A stretch of DNA of 64,000 bases from Muscardinus avellanarius (lineage: Eukaryota; Chordata; Mammalia; Rodentia; Gliridae), in NCBI GenBank assembly GCA_963383645.1, contig OY726559.1, positions 124,526,221 through 124,590,220 of the forward strand, written 5' to 3'. The notes beneath the pieces were generated by a model. The model saw only the letters and a program-made list of their open reading frames with translations. It did no database searches and was not told where the DNA came from. The position numbers and the translations under genes are program-made. Below are positions 32,213 through 43,286 of this stretch, one piece after another. Positions within the stretch are counted from its first letter, which is position 1, and the number at the start of each line of letters is the position of its first letter.

Positions 32213-32693
32213 TTTTTGTGGCACTGAAGATTGAACCTAGGAGCATATTACTTCTGAGCTACATCCCCAGCCCAATTTTATTCTTTATTTTGAAACAAGG
32301 TCTCACTAAGCGGCGGAGGGCCTCACTAAATAGCTGAGGCTGGCCGTGAACCCGGATCCTCGTGTCTCAGCCTCCCAAGTACTGGAATTATTATGAAACA
32401 GGGTCTCACTAAGTTACAGAGGGCAATACTAAGTAGCTGAAGTTGGCCATGAACCTGCAATCCTCCTGTCTCAGCCTCCCAAATACTGGGATTACAAGCG
32501 TGTGCCACCATAGCCGGCTTCTGATTGTTTTTTTGGGGAGGACATTCTACCTCTGACCTACACCCCAAACCCTATTTTATTTTTTATTTTGAAATAGTTT
32601 CTAAGTTGTGTAAGGCCACACTAAGTTTTTAAGGCTGGCTGTGAACCTGTGATCCTCTTGTCTCAGCCTGAGGCATGGCCACCATGCCTAGCT
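32213..32693 (-). repeat. Old SINEs with a second left monomer
   Basis: 32213-32390 is a dimer. 32388-32520 repeats linker and left monomer. 32537-32693 is a further decayed copy. Confidence 0.7.
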
Positions 32694-32869
32694 TCAGGTC
32701 TGATCTTAATAACTTCTTTCCTTCTACTGGTTTTGGAGTTAGTTTGTTCTTACTTTTCTAAGAGCTTGAGATACATCATTAGGTTATTTATTTTGGAATC
32801 TTTCTGATTGTTTTGTGTAGGCATTCATAGTTATAAACTTTCGTATTAGATTTGGTTTCTCTCTCCTGG

Positions 32870-33166
32870 GGCTGAGGGTGTAGCTTGGAGGTAGAATGCC
32901 CCTGGTTTCCATCCCCAATGCCCCCCCCCACAAAATAGAGCTGAAGTTAATGGGAAAAAAAATATATATATATATGTATGTATAATATTTTTTTGGTACT
33001 GGGGTTCCTGGAAAGCCTCTACTTCCGGGCTATACTCCCAGACCTTTTTTATTTTTTTTTAAATTTGGAAACAGGGTCTCTTAAGCCAGCGCGGCTGCCT
33101 TTGAACCTGCACGATCCCCCGCCTCCCAAGTACGGGGATTACAAGTATGTGCCACCACACCCGGCA
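32870..33166. repeat. dID (+) and type B SINE (-)
   Basis: 32870-32935 is a plus dID. 32995-33166 is a minus B copy with a slightly shortened left monomer. Both lie inside the inverted L1. Confidence 0.8.
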
Positions 33167-33213
33167 TGAAATAATATTTTAAAGGATCAATATAACAAAG
33201 AGTTGGTGCTTTT

Positions 33214-33544
33214 TTTTGTTTTTTGTGGGCCTGGGGATGGAACCCAGGGGCATTTGACCTCCAAGATACACCCCCTGCCCTATTTTTTATTCTTTCTTTT
33301 GTTTGTTTGATTTTGTTTTGGGTTTTTTTTTTTTTTTTTTTTTTGCAGGCGTTTGGGATGGAACCCAGGGGCATTTGATCTCTGAGCTACACCCCCTGCC
33401 CCATTTTTTATTCTTTATTTTGAAACTGGGTCTCACTGAGTTGCAGAGCCTCACTAAGTAGCTGAGGCTGGCCATGAACAGCGATCCTGTGGTCTCAGCC
33501 TCCCGAATGCTGGGATTACAATCATGCGCCACCACACCTGGCTT
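33214..33544 (-). repeat. Two A2 SINE units inside L1
   Basis: An A2 dID (33225-33300) and a full A2 copy (33352-33543) share one duplication, GAGTTGGTGCTTT (33200-33212, 33545-33557). This is another candidate for a chimeric or A-tail insertion. Confidence 0.8.
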
Positions 33545-33609
33545 GAGTTGGTGCTTTAAAAAGATAAACAATATTGATAAATCCTTAGCCAAAATGACCA
33601 AAAGTAAGA

Positions 33610-33991
33610 TGTCGGGCCCGCTCGGCTAGACCGGGATGGGGCGGTGGCTCAAGATGGCGCCTAGGCATGTTGCCAAGTCACGAGGCTCACGAGGCTGGCG
33701 GTGCCCTGAGCCTGCGCAGTGAGCCCTATCAGGTGCCCTACGGATGATCAGTGACGCAGCGCCTCATGCTACCACCAGCCCGCCTATGAGAGGGTTAGAA
33801 ATGTGCATGCCCTAGCTGTGGGAAGCTTGGGGTTGGTGGAGTGATGCGGGAGGGGTTATGAGACTGATATATATTTGTCTGCTGTGCGCATTGAAGAAAA
33901 AGCATTAAAGAAGAAGAAGCATCATCAGCAGAGTCGACGTTCGTGTGTTTCTTCCCTAGGCTCTGCTGGTCGGAGCCTTAGGGTCGCGACA
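33610..33991 (+). mobile_element. Solo LTR, class II (ERVK/IAP-like)
   Basis: A 382-bp element starting TGTCGGGCCCGC and ending GGTCGCGACA, with TGTCG/CGACA inverted ends. It is flanked by a perfect 6-bp target duplication, GTAAGA (33604-33609 and 33992-33997), as expected for class II retroviruses. It contains CAAGATGGCGCC near 33649 (IAP LTRs have a similar YY1-type motif), TGACGCAG near 33752, TATATATTT near 33869 and ATTAAA at 33904-33909. No internal retroviral sequence adjoins it. Confidence 0.85.
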
Positions 33992-33997
33992 GTAAGA

Positions 33998-34279
33998 TGG
34001 GGTGATAGGAAGCAACTCATATACTGTTGGTGGGAATGCAAATTAGTATTACCACTATGGAATCAGTCTGAAATTTCCTCAAAAGACTTGTAATGGAGCC
34101 TGGCATGGTGGTGTATGCCTGTAATCCCAGTGTCTGGGAGGCAGAGACAGGACGATTGCAGATTCAAAGCCAGCCTCAGCAACTTAGCAAGGATCTCAGC
34201 AACTTAGTGAGAGCCTGTCAAAATTTAAAATACAGCTGGGGCATGTATCTTGGAGGTAGGATGCCTCTGGGTTTGATTC

Positions 34280-34325
<46 letters not shown>

Positions 34326-34510
34326 CGCACACCCTAATAAAAGTCAGCACACTATAGAGATACACTCATACCCATATTTATAGCAGTGCATTTCATAATA
34401 GCCAAGTTATAGAAGCAGCCCAGGTGTTTATTAGCTGATGAATGGACAAAGAATATGTGGTATATATGTAATGAAGTTTTATTCATTCATTAAGAAGAAT
34501 GAACTTTCCA
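33998..34510 (+). mobile_element. L1 ORF2 3' end, interrupted by a SINE
   Basis: CTGTTGGTGGGAATGCAAAT (34024-34043), and after a SINE TTTATAGCAGTGCATTTCAT and TGATGAATGGACAAAGAATA, are the classic L1 ORF2 C-terminal text in sense. About 1 kb or more of consensus is missing between this and the piece left of the LTR. Confidence 0.8.
34097..34324 (+). repeat. Old SINE with (CA)n tail
   Basis: Dimer at 34097-34284, then pure (AC)n to 34324. Confidence 0.85.
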
Positions 34511-34973
34511 GATGTGGTAGCACATATTTGTGACCGCAGTACTTGGGAGGCTGAAACAGGAAGATCACAGGTCTGTGGCCGGCCTCAGCAACTTAGAGAA
34601 GCTTTCTGCACGTAGTGAAACTCACTGTGTTTCAAAGTGAAAAATAAACTGGGTGTGGTGGCGCATGCCTGTAATCCCAGTACTTGCGAAGCTGAGACAG
34701 GAGGATTGCAAGTTCAAGGACAGCCTCAGCAAGTAGTGAGACCCTCATCAACCTAGTGAGACTCTGTTTCTTTTTCTTTTTCTTTTTCTTTTTTGAGGTA
34801 CTGGGAATGGAACCCAGGGGCATTCTACCTCCAATCTACACCCCCAGCCCTATTTTTTATTCTTTATTTTGAAACAGGGTCTCACTGGGTTGCAAAGGGC
34901 CTCACTAAGTAGCTGAGGCTGTCTCAGCCTCCCAAGTACTGTGATTACAAGTATAAGCCATCACTCCTGGCTA
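34508..34973. repeat. Two plus SINEs and one type A minus SINE
   Basis: 34508-34640 and 34655-34765 are plus left monomers. 34797-34973 is a minus type A copy preceded by (TTTTC)n, inserted in the linker of the second. Confidence 0.75.
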
Positions 34974-35012
34974 CCCAGTAATAGCTTTTTTTTTCTTTTT
35001 TCTTTTTTTGTG

Positions 35013-35440
35013 GGTCTGGGTATGAGATCCGGAGGCATTCAACCTCTGAGCTACAACCCCTGCCCTATTTTTGATTCTTTGTTTTGAAACCGGTCTCATT
35101 GAGTTGCAGAGAGCTTCACTAAGTAGCTGGGGCTGTCTGCAAACCACGAACCTCTGGTCTCAGTCTTCCAAATGCTGGGATTACAAGTGTGCACTACCAC
35201 ACCCGGCTTCCAATAATAGTGTTTAAAAATTTATTTTGGCCGGGCGTGGTGGCGCACGCTTGTAATCCCCGCACTTGGGAGGCTGAGACAGGAGGATCGC
35301 ACAGGTTCGAAGACAGCCTCAGCTACTCAGTGAGGCTTTCAGCAACTTAGTGAGACCCTGTTTCCAAATAAAATATAAAAAAGGTCTGGGAGTATAGCCT
35401 GGAAGTAGAAAGCCTCTGGGTTCCACCCCCAGTACCACCA
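35013..35440. repeat. Type A2 SINE (-) and type C SINE (+)
   Basis: 35013-35209 minus and 35239-35440 plus. The plus copy starts GGCCGGGCGTGGTGGCGCAC and has a perfect GGTTCGAAG B-box core. Confidence 0.85.
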
Positions 35441-35547
35441 AAAAAAAAATTTTTTTTCTTTTGGAAAACCCTTTTGGCTACAGCTGTGGCCTGTGAGCCT
35501 TGAAATATTGGCATTCTTTCCTTTTTTCTTCCTTCCTTTCTCTTTAT

Positions 35548-35563
35548 TTCTCCTTTTTAATTT

Positions 35564-35598
<35 letters not shown>

Positions 35599-35882
35599 TT
35601 TTTTGGTGGTACATATAACGGTTTGAGATGTCGTTGTGGGTTCTTGTTTTTAGCTAGTTTAGAAAAAAATAGCCAGAGCCGGGCATGGTGGCTCACGCTT
35701 ATAATCCCAGCACTTGAAAGGCTGAGATAGGAGGGTCACGGTTCACAGAGAGCCTCAGCTACTCACGTCCTTTGCAACTCAGTGAGACCTGGTTTCAAAA
35801 TAAAGAATAAAAAAAAAATAGGGCAGGGGGTGTAGCTCGGAGGTCGAATGCCCCTGGGTTCCATCCCCAGACCCATAAAAAA
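35548..35882 (+). repeat. (TTTA)n and type A2 SINE
   Basis: (TTTA)n at 35558-35600 and a full A2 copy at 35679-35882. Confidence 0.85.
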
Positions 35883-36040
35883 AAAATTCTTTTGTAGTCC
35901 TAGGAATTAAACCCATACGCATTTCACTCTCCTGGAAATTCTGATATGTTGTGTCTCTGTTCTCATTTGATTCTAAGAATTTTAAAATTTCTCTCCTGAT
36001 TGCTTCTATAACTCATGTATCATTTAAAAGTGTATTGTAA
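35883..36040 (-). mobile_element. L1 ORF2 fragment
   Basis: GTTCTCATTTGATTCTAAGAA and TCTATAACTCATGTATCATTT follow the antisense of L1 ORF2; it is the 3'-most recognised piece of the L1 that resumes at 36.9 kb. Confidence 0.5.
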
Positions 36041-36239
36041 GCTGGGTGTGGTGGCGCACGCTTGTAATCCCCGCACTTGGGAGGTGGAGACAGGAGAATC
36101 ATGCAGGTTCAAAGCCAGCCTCACTGTCTTAAGAGACCCTGTTTCCAAATCAAAATATAAAAAATAGGTCTGGGAGTGTAGCCTGGAGGTAGAAGGGTTT
36201 CCAGGAACCGCAGTACCACCACCAAAAAAAAAAAAAAAA
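36041..36239 (+). repeat. Type B SINE, first of two insertions at one target
   Basis: Flanked by AAAAGTGTATTGTAA at 36026-36040 and 36240-36254. A third copy of the target (AAAAGTGTATTGTA) is at about 36912. Confidence 0.9.
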
Positions 36240-36254
36240 AAAAGTGTATTGTAA

Positions 36255-36911
36255 AGTCAGGTGTGGTGGCATATGCTTCTAATCCCAGTGCTTGGGAGGC
36301 TGAGACAGGAGGATCGCACAGGTTCGAAGCCAGCCTCAGCTACTTCTTTTTTTCTTTTTTTGGTGGTGGTACTGGGGGTAGAACCCAGGGGCTTTCTACC
36401 TCCAGGCTATACTCCCAGTCCTAATTTGTATTTTATTTGGAAACAGGGTCTCACTTAGTTGTTGAGAGCCTCACTAAGTAGCTGAGGCTGGCTTTGAACC
36501 TGTGCGATCCTCCTGTCTCAGCCTCCCAAGCGCAGGGATTACAAGCGTGTGCCACCACGCCCAGCGTCTCAGCTACTTAGTGAGGCTCTCAGCAACTTAT
36601 TGAGACCCTGTTTCCAAATAAAGTATAAAATAGGTCTGGGAGTATAGCCCGGAGGTAGAAAGCCCTAGGTTCTACCCCTAGTACTACACACACACACACA
36701 CACACACACAGAGTAAAGCCAGGCGCTGTGGCACACACTTGTAATCCCAAGTACTTGGGAGGCTAAGACAGCCTCAGCTACTTGTGAGGCCCTCTTCAAC
36801 TCAGTGAGAAGCTGTTTCAAAATAAAGACTAAAAAATAGGGCTGAGGTTGTAGCTGAGAGGTAGAATGCCACTGGGTTCAATTCCCAGTAAAGCAAAAAA
36901 AAAAAAAAAAA
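36255..36911 (+). repeat. Type C SINE broken by a minus type C SINE, then another SINE
   Basis: The plus host is at 36255-36345 and 36567-36690. The minus C insert (36346-36566) is flanked by CTCAGCTACTT. After a (CA)n tail an older plus copy occupies 36717-36900. Confidence 0.85.
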
Positions 36912-37640
36912 AAAAGTGTATTGTACAATCTTCATGTGTTTATATAGTTTCTGTATTTTTTTCTTGCTGTTGATTTATAATTTTATTCTCTCTTTGCTCT
37001 AATAATATGTAAGAAATTTTATCAACATTTTGATTAAGAACTTATCAACATTTTGTTAAGAACTTGCAGCTGGGCATGGTGGTACAAGGTACTTGGAAAA
37101 CTGAGACAGGCAGTTCACAGGTTTGAGATCAGCCTCAGGATCTTCATGAGATTCTTAGGAATCTATTGAGACCCTGTTTCAAAACAAAACAAAACTAAAC
37201 AAAACAAAAAGAACAGTGGGTGTGACTCAGAGATAGAATGCCCCAGGGCTCAATCCCTTGTACCAAAAACAAAACAAAAACAAAACTTGCTTTGTGGCCT
37301 CAAATGTGGTACTTTTGGAGAAAGGTTCATAAGCAGCTGAAAAGAAATTGTATTCACCTGTTGGATTAAATATTCTGTAAATGTCTGTGAAGTCCCTTTG
37401 TTTTATATTATGTTTAAATCTAATGTATCTTTGCTGATTTCATATCTGGATAATCTATTGATGAGAGAGGTGTATTGAAACCATGTAGTATTACTGTATT
37501 GGGATCTATCTGAGCCTTTCTGTAGAGCAGAGTTTGTTTAATGTAGTTAGCTGTTCCAACAATTTGGGCATAAATATTTAATATCATTATATGTTCTTGT
37601 TGGATTGTTCCCTTTATCATTTTGCAGTGACATGTTTTGT
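36912..37640 (-). mobile_element. L1 ORF2 endonuclease region
   Basis: The minus frame from 37620 reads MIKGTIQQEHIMILNIYA, then ...NTVILHGFNTPLSSIDY. The L1 ORF2 endonuclease has IKGSIQQEDITIINIYAP and GDFNTPLS at these places. The catalytic GDFN motif reads HGFN here, so the Asp is lost. Frames break on both sides. A SINE at 37071-37264 interrupts it. Confidence 0.85.
37071..37264 (+). repeat. Old SINE in L1
   Basis: Diverged copy (GCTGGGCATGGTGGTACAAG) with AAAC-rich linker and tail. Confidence 0.75.
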
Positions 37641-37661
37641 CTCCCCCCGCCCCCACCCTTT

Positions 37662-37724
37662 TTTGCGGTACTGGGGATGGAACCCAGGGGCATCCTACCT
37701 CCGAGATACACCCCAGCCCTATTT

Positions 37725-37756
<32 letters not shown>

Positions 37757-38022
37757 AATATATAAATATATAAATATATATATTTTTTATATAATATATA
37801 TATATATTTTTTTGCAGTATTGGGGATGGAACTCAGGGGTATTCTACATCCGAGCTTCACCCCTACCCCTTTTTTTAATTCTTTATTTTGAAACAGCGTC
37901 TCACTGAGTTGCAAAGGACCTCACTAAGTGATAATTGAGGCTGTCCTCGAACTACGATCCTCCTGTCTCAGCTTCTCAAATGCTGGAATTATAAGCATGT
38001 GCCACCACACCCAGCTCTTTAT
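37662..38022 (-). repeat. dID, (TA)n and type A SINE
   Basis: dID at 37662-37720, (TA)n-rich tract at 37730-37808, then a type A copy at 37815-38022. Confidence 0.8.
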
Positions 38023-38036
38023 TCTTTTTATTTACT

Positions 38037-38600
38037 TATTTATTTTTTGGTGGTACCGAGGTTGCTGGAAGCCCTTCTACCTCCAGGCTACACTCCCAGA
38101 CCTATTTTTTATTTTTGAAAACAGGGTCTCTTAAGCTTGCACGGCTGGCTTCGAATCTGCATGATCCTCCTGTCTCCACCTCCCAAGCACGGGGATTACA
38201 AGCATGTGCCACCACACCCAGCTATTCTTTATTCTTTTTATATTTCTTTATTTATTTATTTATTGTGGGTCTGGAGATGGAACCCAGGGGCATTCAACCT
38301 CCAAGCTACACCCCTGCCCTATTTTTTATTATTATTTTGAAACAGGGTCTCACTCAACCGCAGAGGGCCTCACTAAGTAGCTGAGGCTGTCGGCGAACCT
38401 CGATCCTCCTGTCTCAGCCTCCCAAATGCTGGGATTACAAGCGTGTGCCACCACACACAGTTTATTCTTTATTTTGAAACAGGGTCTCACCAAGTTGCAA
38501 AGGGCCTCATTAAGTAGTCAAGGCTATCCAAAAACTGGGATCCTCCTGTCTCAGCCTCTCAAAGCTGGGATTACAAGCGTGTGCCACCACACCTGGCTTG
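38037..38600 (-). repeat. Type B SINE, type A2 SINE and left monomer
   Basis: The B copy (38037-38223) is flanked by CTTTATTCTTTTTAT. It is followed by A2 (38264-38460) and a type A left monomer (38460-38600). Confidence 0.85.
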
Positions 38601-39041
38601 TTTATTATTTCTTGACATTTTAATTTTATTTCAATGTTTAATTCAATCCTTATTCTCACTAACTACTCCTCTAATGACATTTAATTTTTTCCTGAGTGCT
38701 GTTGATTATTTTATTTTCTTCTGCGTGTAGGATTTTCTTAAGTATTGCTACAATGCTGGCTTAGTAGTCTTGAATTTTTAGTTCATGCTTATAATGGAAG
38801 GTTCTTAGTTATCGTTCCATCCTGAGGGATAGCTTTTCTGGGTATAATAATCTTAGTTGGCAGTTTTGTTTTAGTTTTTGTTTGTTTGTTTTCAGTGCTT
38901 GAAATACCTTGTTCCACGCTCTCTTTGATTTTTAGAGTTTTTGGTAAGAAATCAAAAATTATTATGATTGGTTTAATGCTAAATGTGACCTGGTTTCTTT
39001 CCCATATAGCTTTAAAATTTTTATTCTTGTCTTTTTATTTT

Positions 39042-39475
39042 GTGGGTCTGGGGATGGAACCCAGAGGCATTTGACCTCTAAGCTATACCCCCTGCCCAAT
39101 TTTTCATTCTTTATTTCAAAACAGGGTCTCACTGAGTTGCGAAGGGCCTCACTAAGTAGCTGAGGCTGTCCGCAAACCGCAATCCTCAGTCTCAGCCTCC
39201 CGAATGCTGGGATTACAAGCGTGCGCCACCATGCCTGGCTTTATCCTTGTCTTATTATTAAACATTTTAATTATAATGTGTTTTGGAAGCCGGGCATGGT
39301 GGCACAAGCTTGTAATTTCAGTACTTGGGAAGCTGAGACAGGATGGTTGCAGGTTCACAGCCTCAGAAAGTTAGTGAGGCTCTTGGCAACCTAGTGAGAT
39401 CCTGTTTCTAAATTAAAAAAGAAAGGTCTGGGACTGCAGCCCAGAGGTAGGAGGCCCCTGGGTTCCATTTCAATA
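39042..39475. repeat. Type A2 SINE (-) and C-like SINE (+)
   Basis: 39042-39240 minus. 39288-39475 plus with an AAT-rich tail. Confidence 0.8.
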
Positions 39476-39837
39476 ATAATAATAAAAAAAATAATAATAT
39501 TAATATCGTGGAAAGCTTCTTTTTTATTTTATCTATTTAGAGTTCTAAATGTCTCCTGTATCTGGATGGTTTGGAAAATTTTCTGCTATTATATCACAGA
39601 AAAGGTTATCCATGCCCTTCACCTGAATTTCAGTTCCCTCTTTATTTCCAAAGATTCTTCATCTGGATCTCTTAATGTTTCCTCCAGTTCTTGTATACTC
39701 TGGCCAAGATTTCTTATTTCCTTTTCCTTGTTACTGATGCAGTGCTCATATGCTTTTTCTTCAAGGCCTAAATTTCTTTCTTCCATATGGTCTATTCTGT
39801 TGGTTAACCTCTCAACTAATTTTTTTTTCCAAAACAG

Positions 39838-40455
39838 GATTGAACCCAGGGCATTCTACCTCTGAGCTACACCTCCAGCCATTTTTTTTTTCTTTTTTGC
39901 AGTATTGGAGATGGATCCCAGGGGCATTCTACCTCCGAGCTATACCCTCCAGGTCTATGTTTTTATTCTTTTTTTTTTTTTTTTTGGTGGTACTGGGGGT
40001 GGAACCCAGAGGCTTTCTACCTCCGGGCTATACTCCCAGACCTATTTTCTATTTTATTTGGAAACAGGGTCTCACTAAGTTGCTGAGAGCCTCACTCAGT
40101 AGCTGAGGCTGGCTTCGAACCTGTGTGATCCTCCTGTCTCAGCCTCCCAAGCGCGGGGATTACAAGCGTGTACCACCATGCCCGGCTTTTATTCTTTATT
40201 TTGAAACAGGGTCTCACTGAGTTGCGAAGGGCCTCATTAAGTAGCTGAGGCTGTCTGTGAACCATGATCCTCCTGTCTTAGCCTCCAGAATACTAGGATT
40301 ACAAGCAAGCGCCACCATGCCTGGCTATCTTTTTTTTTATTATATTTTGAAACAAGGTCTCACTAAGTTGCTGGGGCAGCCTGTGGACCTGTGATCCTCC
40401 TGTCTCAGCCTCCCAAGTACTGGGATAACAAGTGTGCGCCACCACACCCGGCTCA
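39838..40455 (-). repeat. SINE cluster with a C copy nested in an A copy
   Basis: dID at 39838-39885. Host A dID at 39897-39960 and left monomer at 40189-40327, with a C insert at 39985-40188 flanked by TTTTATTCTTT. A further left monomer is at 40345-40455. Confidence 0.85.
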
Positions 40456-40684
40456 TTTCACGGATTTGTTTGGACCTTTTATCTCTTGCTGTCTCTTTAT
40501 TGAAGTGTTCTTTCACATCCTTTATTTTCTCTTTTAGTTTTTTCCTTAGGTCTTCTTTTGGTTTATTGATCATGTTAACAATCAACTTTTTAAATTTTCT
40601 AGACTTTCACCCACATGAACATACTGGGAGCCAGTTATGGGTTATGATTTGGGAGGCACCTTGTTTGCCGGTTCCTCTTGTTTG

Positions 40685-40713
40685 TTTTCTTTCTTTTCTT
40701 TTCTTTTCTTTTC

Positions 40714-40744
<31 letters not shown>

Positions 40745-40932
40745 TTTTTTTGGTGGTACTGGTGTTCCTGGAAGCCCTTCTACCTCCGGGCTATACATCC
40801 AGACCTATTTTTTACATTTTTATTTGGAAACAGGGTCTCCTAAGCCAGCACGGCTGGCTTCGAACCTGCGCGATCCTCCTGTCTCTGCCTCCCAAGCGCA
40901 GGGATTACAAGTGTGCGCCACCACGCCCGGCC
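40685..40932 (-). repeat. Pyrimidine tail and type B SINE
   Basis: (TTTTC)n/(TTC)n tract at 40685-40750 and a full B copy at 40752-40932. Confidence 0.85.
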
Positions 40933-42640
40933 TTTCCTCGTGTTTTCTGAGGTCCTAATTTTGTGCATTTGATGAGATGGCAGCCTCTCCCTCTTTTATG
41001 TGAGGGTCGATTGGTGAGTAGTTATCTTTTTATAATAAATTCCAGGAGGCACATAGCTTAGCTTCCACACATATGAGGAGCATAATCAAGTTTTAGTTTC
41101 TACCATCAGGATCTCTTTAAAAAGACTATCTGTCAGTAACCGTGGTAATTTTAGAGCAAGCCATATATATCAACATATGCTATAAGAGTTATTAGTGATG
41201 ATCTCTGGAATTGTGTTTCTCTAAAGAGAAACATGGGCGAGAAATAACATGGAACAGGCTAAGATGATCAAGCATTAATCAGCTTAATTACTTTAGAAAA
41301 CTAAATTGAATTTGAAAATGAGATAGAAATAAACAAAATAGGAAAAAAGAAGGGAATAGAAAAGGGTCAGGGAGATAAAAGTTAAAATGGGGAGATTAAA
41401 AAGATGAATGGGAACGGTGATGGAAGAAAAGAGGTACACAGAGAGGATTTCATCACCTGAAAAAACACACAAAATTACAACGGCCAAACACCAAATGCAC
41501 GGAGATGCCAGGAAGCAGTCAGTGTCGAGCAGGTAGTGGACTAAGTATAAGCAGAGATTTGGTTTACTTCTTGCTAAGGTTTTTGATTTAGAAGCCTTTC
41601 TGGAGTTTAGATTTTAGAATCTCTTACCTATGAGGAAGCTGTAACACAAATACCAAGCTGTTTGTTGCTTTCAGCTCCTACCCAAACAGGCCAAACTTGT
41701 TAGGGGAGACTCAGCTCTACCCCTCCTCCGCCGCCCTCTCGGATGAAGGAAATGCTTTAAAGCAAACTGCACCCAAAGTTGTTTGTGAATGTGTCCTGAG
41801 GTGGGAGCGGAAGTCTGAAGGGCTGCTGGCCAGCCTTCTATCCTCAGCCAGTGTTCTGGTCCAGGTTGCACGTACCCCACTCTGTGAGCCTCAGTACTGG
41901 GACAGTGTGTGGGTGCATCCGTCCATCCTCCAGCAAAACTGGTCATGGGTGAGAGGGCACAGGGCTGCAGCAGGGTGTTCAGGGACGTCACCTTCCTCCT
42001 GCATCTCATCCATCCCAGTGCCACCCGCTGTCACTTGCGCTCCTTACCAGAGTGGAGGGAGGCTGCCAGTCTTGTTTGATTGATTGATTGATTGATTGAT
42101 TGCAGTACTGGGGATGGGACCCAGGGGCATTGTATCTCTGACCTATACCTGCAGCCCTAATTTTTAATCTTTTTATTTTTATTTTTTTATTTTTATTTTA
42201 TTTTTGTGGTACTGGGGGTAGAACCCAGAGGCTTTCTACCTCCGGGCTATACTCCCAGACCTATTTTTGGAAACAGGGTCTCACTAAGTTACCAAGAGCC
42301 TCACTAAGTAGCTGAGACTGGCTTTGAACCTGTGTGATCTTCCTGTCTCAGCCTCCCAAGTGTGGAGATTACAAGCGTGCACCACCACGCCCGGCCTAGT
42401 CTTTTTATTTTTGAAACAGGATCTCATTGAGTTGCAAAGGTCCTTGCTAAGTAGCTGAGGCTGTCTGAGAACCGCATGAACCACGATCCTCTGGTCTCAG
42501 CCTCCTGAATGCTGGGATTACAAGCGTGTGCCACCACACCTGGCTGAGGCTGCCAGTTTTAAATCAAAGTATCCTTCCTTCTTCTCTGATGTGGCAGCCA
42601 CCAGATGAAAAGTAGATCCAGTGAAAAGTAGAATAAAATG
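40933..42640 (-). mobile_element. Probable L1 5' UTR region, SINE-interrupted
   Basis: It lies upstream, on the minus strand, of the ORF1 pieces. 40940-41640 is AT-rich. 41660-42075 is GC-rich with CpGs, as expected for an L1 5' UTR promoter. It resumes after a SINE cluster at 42546-42640. This is positional inference; I do not recognise the family. Confidence 0.4.
42090..42545 (-). repeat. Type C SINE nested in a type A SINE
   Basis: Host dID at 42100-42155, C insert at 42207-42397, host left monomer at 42400-42545. The insert is flanked by (A/G)TCTTTTTATTTTT. GAGGCTGCCAGT flanks the host. Confidence 0.9.
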
Positions 42641-42862
42641 AAGCCCGCGTGGTGGCGCATGCTTGTAATCCTAGCATTTGGGAGGCTGAGACAGGAGGAT
42701 CACAGTTCGTGGTCAGCCTCAGCTACTTAGTGAGGCCCTCTGCAATTCAGTGAGACCCTGTTTCAATAAGAATAAAAACTAGGGCTGGGGGTGTCCCTCA
42801 GAGAGAGAAAGTCCCTGGGTTCCATCACCAGGTCCATAAATAAATAAATAAATAAATAAGCT
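42641..42862 (+). repeat. Type A SINE with (AAAT)n tail
   Basis: Full copy with GTCCCTCAGAGAGAGAAAG in the right monomer. Confidence 0.85.
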
Positions 42863-42914
42863 TTTGGATCTTGGGTTAAAAAAAAAAAAAAAGTATATCA
42901 AGAATAAGAAAAAA

Positions 42915-43219
42915 AAGCCGGGCGTGGTGGCGCACGCTTGTAATCCCAGCATTCGGGAGGCTGAGACATGAGGATCGCGGTTCGCCGACAGCCTCAGCTA
43001 CTTAGTGAGGCCTCTGCAACTCAGTGAGACCCAGTTTCAAAACAAAGAATAAGCTGGGCGTGGTGGCGCACGCTTGTAATCCTCGCGCTTGGGAGGCGGA
43101 GACAGGAGGATCGCGCGGGTTTGAAGCCAGCCGCGTTGGCGTAAGAGACCCTGTTTCAAAATATAAAATAGGTCTGGGAGTGTAGCCCGGAGGTAGAAGG
43201 GCTTCCAGGAACCCCAGTA

Positions 43220-43274
<55 letters not shown>

Positions 43275-43286
43275 AGGAAGGAAAAA
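42915..43286 (+). repeat. Chimeric trimer: A left monomer plus type B SINE
   Basis: A type A left monomer and linker (42917-43052) is joined directly to a full B dimer (43053-43222) with a (CA)n tail to 43272. One 15-nt duplication AAGAATAAGAAAAAA (42900-42914, 43287-43301) encloses the unit. No type A dID remains. Confidence 0.8.

Larger units (their letters stand above)
32694..33609. mobile_element. L1 ORF2 with inverted 5' segment (twin-priming type)
   Basis: 32694-32868 reads antisense to L1 ORF2 (sense minus: CTCAAGCTCTTAGAAAAG, GTAGAAGGAAAGAAGTTAT). 33175-33213 and 33545-33603 read sense on plus (AAAGAGTTGGTGCTTTAAAA, ATTGATAAATCCTTAGCCAA). In the L1 consensus the antisense piece ends just upstream of where the sense piece begins. 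That geometry is expected from twin priming. Confidence 0.6.
38601..40640 (-). mobile_element. L1 ORF1 region, split by SINEs
   Basis: Minus-strand pieces decode L1 ORF1. 40585-40455 gives MIVNMINKPKEDLRKKLKEK and KEHFNKETARDKRSKQI. 39830-39500 gives NRIDHMEERNLGLEEKAYEH-like text. 39020-38610 gives the C-terminal domain (TFSIKPIIIIFDFLPKTLK-like). The order agrees with the ORF2 endonuclease at 37.6-36.9 kb. Confidence 0.7.
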
